DNA from: Acidimicrobiales bacterium
GTDB taxonomy: Bacteria > Actinomycetota > Acidimicrobiia > Acidimicrobiales > SHLQ01
Length of the DNA: 6,911 bases
Direction of reading: 5' to 3'
NCBI GenBank assembly: GCA_013002375.1
Contig: JABDJW010000201.1
Location: forward strand, 1 to 6,911
Shown here: piece after piece, positions 1-5,166 of the stretch
How positions within the stretch are numbered: the first letter of the stretch is position 1
Layout: each line of letters begins with the position of its first letter
Program-made: the position numbers and the translations under genes
Notes under the pieces: model-generated
The model's database searches: none
Seen by the model: only the letters and a program-made list of their open reading frames with translations
What the model was told of the DNA's origin: nothing

Positions 1-460
1 GCACGTACCCGATGGCGAAAAGGCGCTCGTCGTCGGCGCAGAAACGGCCCATCGCCCGATTCAGCACCCGGGCCCCGACCTCGAGCTTCTGATCGTCGTC
101 GACGTGCGCCACCTGGTGGAACGAAAACGTCGGGAGCACGAGCTGATAGTCGAAGCCGAAGAGATCGAGAGCGTGCGAGCGCTCGGCGGGGTCGAACGCA
201 CCGAGCCGGCTCCAGCCGCTGCGACGAGCGTCGAGCAGGCCGGCTTCGAACTTGGCCATCACCTCGGGGTCGGATTGGCGGCGGGCGAAGTGCCCGCGGG
301 CGCTGTCGAGCGCCTCGGCGATAACCGGCAACTCGGTTTGTTGATCCATTGCATCCAAGAACACGGCCTCGTCGTCGGTGGCCGCCGCGTGCAAGAAGTC
401 ATCGAGCTCGATGACGTGGCTATCGGTGTCGAAGATTCGTCGTGGTCCCGCGTAGGGCAT
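1..460 (-). CDS. Amidohydrolase-2 family protein (3' end outside window)
   Basis: Reading leftward from the ATG at 460-458 gives 153 uninterrupted residues that run off the left edge, so only the N-terminal part is present. Residues 11-17 read DTDSHVI, the metal-binding entry motif of the amidohydrolase-2 (ACMSD-like) TIM-barrel family; Asp13 and His15 are the likely first metal ligands. Residues 96-111 (H-A-L-D-L-F-G-F-D-Y-Q-L-V-L-P-T) match the conserved 'leader strand' ending in a Pro-Thr turn, and residues 131-152 resemble the family stretch beginning R-x-x-N and ending near F-A-I-G-Y-V. Members are metal-dependent hydrolases or decarboxylases of about 350-400 residues, often acting on aromatic or lactone substrates; the substrate here cannot be told. 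The ATG is supported by a -10-like box placed exactly for leaderless transcription. The gene diverges from the xylanase. The family call is firm, the specific function unknown. Confidence 0.85.
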   Translation of the reverse strand, partial: MPYAGPRRIFDTDSHVIELDDFLHAAATDDEAVFLDAMDQQTELPVIAEALDSARGHFARRQSDPEVMAKFEAGLLDARRSGWSRLGAFDPAERSHALDLFGFDYQLVLPTFSFHQVAHVDDDQKLEVGARVLNRAMGRFCADDERLFAIGYV

Positions 461-466
461 AGGGCG

Positions 467-472
467 AGTATG
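467..472 (-). promoter_or_regulatory. Probable leaderless -10 box for the amidohydrolase gene
   Basis: On the minus strand the hexamer CATACT (5/6 to TATACT) is followed by six bases and then the ATG, so the expected transcription start coincides with the A of the ATG. No Shine-Dalgarno sequence precedes the start, as expected for a leaderless message. The -35 at a 17-bp spacer (490-495, CAAACG) is a poor match and overlaps the -35 of the divergent xylanase promoter. Confidence 0.45.
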
Positions 473-492
473 GCAGACGCCTCTCGAACCGT

Positions 493-521
493 TTGGCCGA
501 TCGGCGGCACCTCGCTACCAT
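493..521 (+). promoter_or_regulatory. Promoter of the xylanase gene (leaderless)
   Basis: A -35-like TTGGCC (493-498, 4/6 to TTGACA) is separated by exactly 17 bp from a -10-like TACCAT (516-521, TAnnnT). Six bases later comes the ATG at 528, so transcription should begin at or within a base of the start codon. No Shine-Dalgarno sequence is present. The geometry mirrors the divergent amidohydrolase promoter on the other strand. Confidence 0.55.
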
Positions 522-527
522 TTGCCC

Positions 528-1628
528 ATGCGGAGAACGTTGCCGGTGCTGTTGGCAACGGTGATCATTGCGGCCGGCTGCCTCCGGGCACCAGCCGAAG
601 AAGCCGATCTGAACTTTGGCTACGCCCTCGATCCGTTCGCGTTGGCCAGCATTCCGCAGTACCAAGCCATCGTGGCGAACGACGCCACGATGGTGACGGT
701 CGAGAACTACATGAAGTGGGGTCTGATCCACCCCAACCCGTCGACCTATGACTTCACCTTGGCCGACCAAATTGTCGCGACCGCCCAGGCCAACGGCCAA
801 CAAGTACGAGGCCACGTGCTGGTGTGGCACACCCAACTACCGGGCTGGCTCACCAATGGCACCTGGACCCGAGATTCGCTGCTCGCGGTCATGGAAGACC
901 ACATCACCACCGTTGTCACGCATTTCCGAGACAACTTCCCCGGCGTGGTCACCCACTGGGACGTGGTGAACGAGGCGTTCAACCCCGACGGATCGCGCCG
1001 CGACACGATCTTCCAGCAGGTGATCGGCGACGACTACATCGAAAAGGCCTTTGCGTTCGCTCGGGCCGCCGACCCCGACATCTCGCTGTTCTACAACGAC
1101 TTCTACGACGACTTCAGCCTGGCGGGCGAGACGCTGCTCACCGGAGTACCCGCCGGACCGGGCGCAACGCCGACCCAAAGCGATTGCGCCCAGCTACCCA
1201 AGTGCGCGGCGACCCAGGCGATGCTCACCGACTTTGTGGCCCGTGGCGTGCCGATCGACGGCCTCGGTTTTCAAGCCCATGTGTTGCTCGGTCAGGCGCC
1301 CGACTACGTCGAACTGGCCGACTGGGTTGGGCCCTTGGGCCTCGAATGGGCGGCGACCGAGCTCGATGTCAAGGTGCTCAGCTCACTCGGCGACAACTCT
1401 GCCACCCGATCCGCCCACGCCGACACGTTCGTGTCGGTGCTCGACGATTGCCTCGAGAGCGACCGCTGCGACACCGTGATCTTGTGGGGTGTGGGCGACG
1501 CCCACAGCTGGCTACCCGGCTTCACCAACGGCCTGTTCGACTACGGCTTGATCTACGACGACGACTATCTGCCGAAGCTGGCCGTCGTGAAGATGTTCGA
1601 GCGCCTCGAGGCCGCATCGGTGGACTAG
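528..1628 (+). CDS. GH10 endo-1,4-beta-xylanase, putative lipoprotein
   Basis: This 366-residue protein should hydrolyse internal beta-1,4-xylosidic bonds of xylan by the retaining mechanism. Nearly all of it is one GH10 barrel. Visible signatures are ENxMKW at 59-64, the substrate-binding His101 in the W-H-T-Q-L-P segment, the acid/base Glu149 in WDVVNE (144-149), GFQAH at 247-251, the nucleophile Glu278 in TELD (277-280), and a WGVGDAHSWLP segment (320-330). Cys308 and Cys314 lie where secreted GH10 enzymes often carry a disulfide; Cys220/Cys226 could form another. The N-terminus is Arg-Arg followed by a hydrophobic run and A-A-G-C at 15-18, a lipobox-like site (Ala instead of Leu at -3), so export and membrane anchoring through Cys18 are likely. 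No carbohydrate-binding module is present. I chose ATG 528 over the in-frame TTG at 522 because the -10 box ends at 521. It stands alone, with no neighbouring sugar-utilisation genes. Confidence 0.93.
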   Translation: MRRTLPVLLATVIIAAGCLRAPAEEADLNFGYALDPFALASIPQYQAIVANDATMVTVENYMKWGLIHPNPSTYDFTLADQIVATAQANGQQVRGHVLVWHTQLPGWLTNGTWTRDSLLAVMEDHITTVVTHFRDNFPGVVTHWDVVNEAFNPDGSRRDTIFQQVIGDDYIEKAFAFARAADPDISLFYNDFYDDFSLAGETLLTGVPAGPGATPTQSDCAQLPKCAATQAMLTDFVARGVPIDGLGFQAHVLLGQAPDYVELADWVGPLGLEWAATELDVKVLSSLGDNSATRSAHADTFVSVLDDCLESDRCDTVILWGVGDAHSWLPGFTNGLFDYGLIYDDDYLPKLAVVKMFERLEAASVD

Positions 1629-1638
1629 ATCGGTGGAC
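1616..1638 (+). repeat. Short tandem duplication, 10-bp unit, 13-bp period
   Basis: ATCGGTGGAC occurs at 1616-1625 and again at 1629-1638, separated by the TAG stop codon of the xylanase. The first copy encodes the end of the xylanase (-Ser-Val-Asp) and the second lies in the spacer before the TerC gene. It looks like a small slippage duplication; a regulatory role is not indicated. Confidence 0.6.
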
Positions 1639-1651
1639 GAGGCGGGGCGGC

Positions 1652-1657
1652 TAGGAT
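1652..1657 (+). promoter_or_regulatory. Probable -10 box for the TerC-family gene
   Basis: TAGGAT (TAnnnT) is followed by eight bases and the GTG at 1666. There is no Shine-Dalgarno sequence close to this GTG, so a leaderless or nearly leaderless transcript is likely. I find no convincing -35 at 16-18 bp. The box lies inside the reading frame extending up to GTG 1633, which argues against that upstream start. Confidence 0.45.
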
Positions 1658-1665
1658 GGCCGATC

Positions 1666-2433
1666 GTGGAATGGCTCTCTGATCCCGCCGCGTGGAGCGC
1701 CCTGGTCGCGCTGCTCACGCTCGAAATCGTGCTCGGTGTCGACAACGTCGTCTTCATCTCGATCCTGGCCTCGAAGTTGCCGGAGGAGGAACAGGATCGA
1801 GCGCGCAAGGTCGGCATCACGGCGGCCGGCGGCTTGCGGGTGTTGTTCCTGCTGCTCGTCGGGTGGATCATCACCCTCAAGAGCGAGCTGTTCGAGGTCT
1901 TCGGCGAGAGCTTCAGCGGCAAGGATCTGATCTTGCTCGCTGGTGGCTTGTTCCTGATCTGGAAGGCCACCAAGGAGATCCACCACAAACTCGAGGGCGA
2001 GGACGAGCACGGGGAGGCCAAGGTGGCGCCCACCTTCGCGGCGGTGATCGGGCAAGTGCTGCTGCTCGACATGGTGTTCTCGATCGATTCGGTGATCACC
2101 GCGGTCGGCATGACCGACGTCGTGCCGGTGATGGTCATCGCCATCCTCACCGCGGTGGTGGTGATGCTGTTCGCCTCCAAGGCCATCTACACCTTCGTGA
2201 ACAACCATCCCTCGGTGAAGATGCTGGCCCTGGCCTTCCTCTTGCTGATCGGCATGACCCTGCTCGCCGAGGGCATGGGCGAGAAGATCCCCAAGGGGTA
2301 CGTCTACGCGGCGATGGCGTTCTCGGTGTTCGTCGAGGTGCTCAACATCGGCGTGCGGCGCAAGACCAAAGACCCGGTACACCTGCACGAGCACATCTCG
2401 CCGACGCCCGGCTCGGAGTACGCCGAGGCGTAG
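1666..2433 (+). CDS. TerC-family integral membrane protein
   Basis: This 255-residue polytopic membrane protein has about seven hydrophobic segments (roughly 9-35, 51-71, 86-101, 125-147, 151-172, 186-203 and 211-230). Two acidic family motifs sit inside membrane segments: E-I-V-L-G-V-D-N at 20-27 (Glu20, Asp26, Asn27) and D-M-V-F-S-I-D-S at 135-142 (Asp135, Asp141). Both are hallmarks of the TerC/YgdQ/YkoY family, linked to tellurite resistance by name and, in Bacillus, to manganese export and metalation of secreted enzymes. A His/Glu/Asp-rich loop (106-117) could bind metal. The GTG at 1666 gives the N-terminus M-E-W-L-x-D-P usual for the family; an in-frame GTG at 1633 would add 11 residues but lies upstream of the -10 box. 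No other tellurite-resistance genes are nearby, so a metal-ion role is more likely than a ter operon role. Family call strong, substrate inferred. Confidence 0.92.
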   Translation: MEWLSDPAAWSALVALLTLEIVLGVDNVVFISILASKLPEEEQDRARKVGITAAGGLRVLFLLLVGWIITLKSELFEVFGESFSGKDLILLAGGLFLIWKATKEIHHKLEGEDEHGEAKVAPTFAAVIGQVLLLDMVFSIDSVITAVGMTDVVPVMVIAILTAVVVMLFASKAIYTFVNNHPSVKMLALAFLLLIGMTLLAEGMGEKIPKGYVYAAMAFSVFVEVLNIGVRRKTKDPVHLHEHISPTPGSEYAEA

Positions 2434-2476
2434 GTCGGTTCGTCAAGACTCGCCTTTTGCGGCATCCGGCCGCCGC

Positions 2477-2496
2477 CGGTCAACATGCACTGACCG
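2477..2496. promoter_or_regulatory. Candidate operator: inverted repeat upstream of the crotonase gene
   Basis: CGGTCA (2477-2482) and its perfect reverse complement TGACCG (2491-2496) flank an 8-bp spacer, giving a 20-bp dyad of the size bound by TetR- or GntR-type dimers. It ends 9 bp before the Shine-Dalgarno sequence of the acyl-CoA gene pair. A weak promoter candidate, TTGCGG (2457-2462) with an 18-bp spacer to CAACAT (2481-2486), would place the -10 inside the dyad. A second small stem, CCGGC/GCCGG (2466-2470 with 2475-2479), overlaps it. No regulator gene is in view, so the operator role is an inference from position and symmetry. Confidence 0.35.
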
Positions 2497-2505
2497 TTTA
2501 CGCCC

Positions 2506-2513
2506 GGAGGAGG
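2506..2513 (+). promoter_or_regulatory. Strong Shine-Dalgarno sequence of the crotonase gene
   Basis: GGAGGAGG lies 3 bases (6 from its first GGAGG core) before ATG 2517. It fixes this start within a much longer open frame, and contrasts with the SD-less starts of the xylanase, TerC, methyltransferase and channel genes. The 83-bp region 2434-2516 therefore carries a true 5' leader. Confidence 0.8.
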
Positions 2514-2516
2514 CCG

Positions 2517-3296
2517 ATGGCCGGACACGTGCACTTGGAGATCGACGGGCACATCGCCACGTTGACCAACGACAACGTCGACAAGCACAACGCCTTCGAC
2601 GACGACATGGACGCCGAGCTCTTCGCCGCCTTCGCCGAGCTCTCGCATCGCGATGACATCCGGGCCGTGATCTGGCGGGGCGAGGGCAAGTCCTGGTCGA
2701 GCGGCCGCGACGTCGCCTCGATCGGCACCAACGTGGCCGGCATGCCGCACCACAAGCTGATGGAACGAGGCCACCTCGGAGCCCAGCGCATTTGGGACAT
2801 CAATGCACCGGTGATCGTGCCCATTCAGGGTTGGGCGATCGGTGGTTCGTTCCAGCGGGCGCTGCTGGCCGACATTCGCATCGCCTCCGAGGATGCCAAG
2901 TTCATGTTGCCCGAGGTCGGCCACGGCGTCATTCCCGACACCGGCGGCATGGGCGTGCTGTATCAGATGGTCGGCCACGGGTTGGTCAGCGACATGGTGC
3001 TCACCGGCCGCCGCCTCACCGCCGACGAAGCGCTCAGCCACGGCATCGTGTCTCGGGTCGTTGCCCGCGACGATCTCGACGCGGTCGCCCGCGAAATGGC
3101 CGAGAGGATCGCGGCGTCACCCAACATCGCGGTGAAGCTCAGCCGCCGGGTGATCAGCCACCTGGCCCGGCCCGAACAACGCTCGTCGATGGACGACGAG
3201 ATGATCTACCAAACGTTCCTCAACAAGTCCGACGACTACGCCGAGATGCGAGCGGCCCGGGCCGAGGAACGCACCCCCGACTACAAGGGCCACTGA
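2517..3296 (+). CDS. Enoyl-CoA hydratase/isomerase (crotonase) family protein
   Basis: This 259-residue protein has the normal length and fold markers of single-domain crotonases, which act on acyl-CoA thioesters through an enolate held in an oxyanion hole. Visible markers are H-N-A-F at 24-27, the first oxyanion segment S-S-G-R-D at 61-65 (Ser62), the second at G-W-A-I-G-G (105-110, Gly110), the A-D-I-R-I-A segment (118-123), and L-P-E-V at 131-134. Aligned by eye with rat mitochondrial enoyl-CoA hydratase, Glu164 is kept as Glu133, but the Glu144 position is Gln113 (G-G-S-F-Q instead of G-G-G-C-E). Classic hydration needs both glutamates, so an isomerase, hydrolase or other crotonase reaction is as likely as hydration. 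It is followed 12 bp later by the SDR, whose Shine-Dalgarno overlaps this stop, so the two are probably co-transcribed and act on one CoA pathway. Family certain; exact reaction open. Confidence 0.9.
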   Translation: MAGHVHLEIDGHIATLTNDNVDKHNAFDDDMDAELFAAFAELSHRDDIRAVIWRGEGKSWSSGRDVASIGTNVAGMPHHKLMERGHLGAQRIWDINAPVIVPIQGWAIGGSFQRALLADIRIASEDAKFMLPEVGHGVIPDTGGMGVLYQMVGHGLVSDMVLTGRRLTADEALSHGIVSRVVARDDLDAVAREMAERIAASPNIAVKLSRRVISHLARPEQRSSMDDEMIYQTFLNKSDDYAEMRAARAEERTPDYKGH

Positions 3297-3308
3297 GGAG
3301 ATACCGCG

Positions 3309-4199
3309 ATGGCTGACGACAATCTCCAAGGCCTCCCGATGCCGCCCGCCGTCGGCGCCACCGCGCTCACGCCCGGCACCTACGACGGCGTGGCGGTGTT
3401 CGTCACCGGCGGCGGCACCGGCCTGGGCAAGGCGATCGCCTCCGAGTTCGCGCGCCTCGGCGCGTCGATCGTCGTGGCCAGCCGCTCCGACGAGCATCTG
3501 GCTGCGGCCGAGGAAGCGATGACGGCCCTCGACGCGCCGATCCATACGGTGGCGTGCGACATCCGCGACCACGAGTCGATCGCCGCGGCCTTCGATTCGG
3601 CCGTCGAAGCCTTCGGATTGCCCCAGGTGCTGATCAACAACGCCGCGGCCAACTTCCCGGTGCCGGCCGAGGACATGTCGCCCAACGCCTGGCGAACCGT
3701 GGTCGACATCACCTTGAACGGCACGTTCTTCGTCACTCGCGAGTTCGGCCGCCGCCACCTGGCCGCGGGCACGCCGGCCAGCATCATCAACGTCGGCGCC
3801 AGCTACGCCTGGACCGGCGGCCCCGGTTTCGCCCACTCGGCTGCGGCCAAGGCCGGCGTGAAGAACATGGTCGAGACCCTGGCCGTCGAGTGGGGCCCGT
3901 ATGGCATCCAGGTCAACGGTCTGGTGCCCGGGCTGTTCCCTCACGAGGACATGACCGACGACATCCAGGGCAACCTGGTGCGCACCCACGACAAGGACGT
4001 GTGCCAGCCCGCGCTGCGGGTCGGCCAGCGCCAAGAGCTCGGTTGGGCAGCGACCTTCCTGGCCTCGCCCTACGGACGGTTCATCTCGGGGCACACCCTC
4101 GTGGTCGACGGGGCCAACTGGCAGCGCCGCACCCTGACCAACCCGCCGGTGGTCACCGTGCGCGACCAGATGGGCAAGGAGCCCTTTTCGAGCGCCTAG
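3309..4199 (+). CDS. SDR oxidoreductase of the 2,4-dienoyl-CoA reductase type
   Basis: This 296-residue protein is a short-chain dehydrogenase/reductase. The Rossmann cofactor loop T-G-G-G-T-G-L-G is at 33-40, Arg59 after strand 2 favours NADP(H), and N-N-A-A is at 110-113. The usual YxxxK tyrosine is replaced by Ser177 (S-A-A-A-K, Lys181), while a tyrosine lies upstream at 166 in S-Y-A-W-T-G. This is the arrangement of mitochondrial 2,4-dienoyl-CoA reductase, where the working Tyr sits in I-Y-A-E-T-G; D-I-T-L-N-G-T-F-F-V-T at 133-143 also resembles that enzyme. The likely reaction is NADPH-dependent reduction of a 2,4-dienoyl-CoA, or of a related conjugated acyl-CoA, feeding beta-oxidation. 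An extra N-terminal 24 residues and a C-terminal tail from about 269 to 296 also occur in such reductases. GAGGAG at 3295-3300 supports ATG 3309. Its partner upstream is the crotonase gene. Confidence 0.88.
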   Translation: MADDNLQGLPMPPAVGATALTPGTYDGVAVFVTGGGTGLGKAIASEFARLGASIVVASRSDEHLAAAEEAMTALDAPIHTVACDIRDHESIAAAFDSAVEAFGLPQVLINNAAANFPVPAEDMSPNAWRTVVDITLNGTFFVTREFGRRHLAAGTPASIINVGASYAWTGGPGFAHSAAAKAGVKNMVETLAVEWGPYGIQVNGLVPGLFPHEDMTDDIQGNLVRTHDKDVCQPALRVGQRQELGWAATFLASPYGRFISGHTLVVDGANWQRRTLTNPPVVTVRDQMGKEPFSSA

Positions 4200-4202
4200 G
4201 CT
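4197..4202 (+). promoter_or_regulatory. Possible -10 box for the methyltransferase gene, overlapping the SDR stop
   Basis: TAGGCT (TAnnnT) begins with the SDR stop codon TAG and ends 9 bases before ATG 4212. That ATG has no Shine-Dalgarno sequence, and the same hexamer stands before the channel gene. This suggests an internal promoter giving a nearly leaderless mRNA. No good -35 is seen at 16-18 bp, and read-through from the SDR gene is also possible. Confidence 0.35.
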
Positions 4203-4211
4203 GGCCCAACC

Positions 4212-5114
4212 ATGGCGCTGCAAGAAGAAGTCCAGGACGAACCGCTGACCACCGAGGAAAAGGCGGCCGAGGAGGCCAAGTTCTTCGGCAAGCAGGACAA
4301 CCAGCGGGCCCGGGCCGTGGGCTGGAGCAGCCTCGGTTACTTCCAGCGCCGCCTCCACAAGCGCATCAACCTGGTGAGCGCCACCGCCGAAGTGTTGGGC
4401 GATCGCACACCCAAACGCGGGCTGACCCTGGGCTGCGGCGACATGACCGGCGAGTACCGGCTGTTCAACCTGTGCCAGATCGATCACATCACCGCGTACG
4501 ACATCAGCGAAGGCCAGCGCGACAAGTTCTACGACTACGTCTACAACCCCGAGCTCGGCATCGAGGTCGATTACCGCATCGGCGATGCCGCCAACGACGA
4601 CCTCGGCGAGAACGAGTTCGACATGGTGTACATCCAGCAGAGCTACCACCACTTCGAAGAGGTCGAGAAGGTCGCGGCCAATATTGCCCGCGCGCTCAAG
4701 CCCGACGGCGTGTTCGTGCTGAACGACTACATCGGCCCGCCGTTCCTGCAACGCACCGAGAAGCAGCGCGAGGTCACCCGTCGTATCTGGAAGACCCTGC
4801 CCAAGCGGTTCCGGAAGGGCCCCAACGGCAAGATCCACGACGACATCTTGATCCCGCCGATCGAGTCCCTGCCGCCCCACGAGGCCATCCGCTCCGATGC
4901 CATCCTGCCCGCGCTGCGTGAGCACTTCGACGTGATCGACGAGCACCAGTTCGCCGGCCTGCTGTTCCCGCTGTTCAACGGATTCGCGCAGAACTACGAC
5001 GAAAAGGGCGTGCAGCCGTTCATCCGCTCGATGTGGGAGATGGACGAGCTCCTGATCGAACAAGGTGTGATCGAACCCAACTTCATCCGGGGCCTGTACC
5101 GGACAAAGGGCTAG
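4212..5114 (+). CDS. Class I SAM-dependent methyltransferase
   Basis: This 300-residue soluble protein has a class I methyltransferase core. Motif I, L-T-L-G-C-G-D-M-T-G, is at 71-80; an acidic residue ending strand 2 (Asp97 in A-Y-D-I-S) would hold the SAM ribose; G-D-A-A at 124-127 is the adenine-binding segment; and E-F-D-M-V-Y-I-Q-Q-S-Y-H-H-F at 135-148 followed by L-K-P-D-G-V at 162-167 matches motifs II/III of the Methyltransf_11/25 group. The first 35 residues are acidic and probably helical (T-T-E-E-K-A-A-E-E-A-K). The C-terminal third (about 180-300), rich in Arg/Lys near 190-207 and aromatic near 247-271, does not match a substrate domain I can name. The substrate is unknown. It follows the SDR by 12 bp but lacks a Shine-Dalgarno sequence and may have its own promoter, so membership in the acyl-CoA unit is uncertain. 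Confidence 0.85.
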   Translation: MALQEEVQDEPLTTEEKAAEEAKFFGKQDNQRARAVGWSSLGYFQRRLHKRINLVSATAEVLGDRTPKRGLTLGCGDMTGEYRLFNLCQIDHITAYDISEGQRDKFYDYVYNPELGIEVDYRIGDAANDDLGENEFDMVYIQQSYHHFEEVEKVAANIARALKPDGVFVLNDYIGPPFLQRTEKQREVTRRIWKTLPKRFRKGPNGKIHDDILIPPIESLPPHEAIRSDAILPALREHFDVIDEHQFAGLLFPLFNGFAQNYDEKGVQPFIRSMWEMDELLIEQGVIEPNFIRGLYRTKG

Positions 5115-5153
5115 GTCCACCCCAGCCTCCCCAACCGACACCGGCTCGCCCCT

Positions 5154-5159
5154 TAGGCT
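5154..5159 (+). promoter_or_regulatory. Probable -10 box for the channel gene
   Basis: TAGGCT (TAnnnT) lies in the 52-bp spacer after the methyltransferase and ends seven bases before GTG 5167. No Shine-Dalgarno sequence precedes this GTG, so the transcript is probably leaderless or nearly so. A clear -35 is not visible. The remainder of the spacer (5115-5153) is C-rich and I see no terminator in it. Confidence 0.5.
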
Positions 5160-5166
5160 CGATCGG

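Noticed and set aside
522..527. TTG at 522 as the xylanase start
   Set aside because: It would add only Met-Pro and would put the start immediately at the end of the -10 box. ATG 528 fits the promoter and the signal peptide better.
104..751. A 215-codon plus-strand frame opposite the amidohydrolase gene and into the xylanase
   Set aside because: It overlaps the antisense strand of a recognised amidohydrolase and crosses the divergent promoter region, with no protein family features.
1633..1665. GTG at 1633 as the TerC start
   Set aside because: The added 11 residues are not typical of the family and the -10 box would lie inside the coding region. GTG 1666 gives the expected M-E-W-L beginning.
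2466..2479. CCGGC/GCCGG stem after the TerC gene as an intrinsic terminator
   Set aside because: The stem is only 5 bp with a 4-base loop and is not followed by a T tract, so it does not meet the usual terminator form.
1692..2516. Extension of the crotonase frame upstream over the TerC gene
   Set aside because: The residues before ATG 2517 are Arg/Gly-rich out-of-frame translation of TerC. A strong Shine-Dalgarno and the normal crotonase N-terminus fix the start at 2517.
3554..4921. A 455-codon plus-strand frame over the SDR/methyltransferase junction
   Set aside because: It is an Arg/Pro/Gly-rich shadow in a different frame from both genes, with no motifs and no ribosome site.
3117..5141. 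A 674-codon open frame on the minus strand across the SDR and methyltransferase genes
   Set aside because: It is antisense to three clear protein families. Its composition (repeated Val/Gly/His/Asp/Arg runs) is what the complement of GC3-rich codons gives, and no domain is recognisable.
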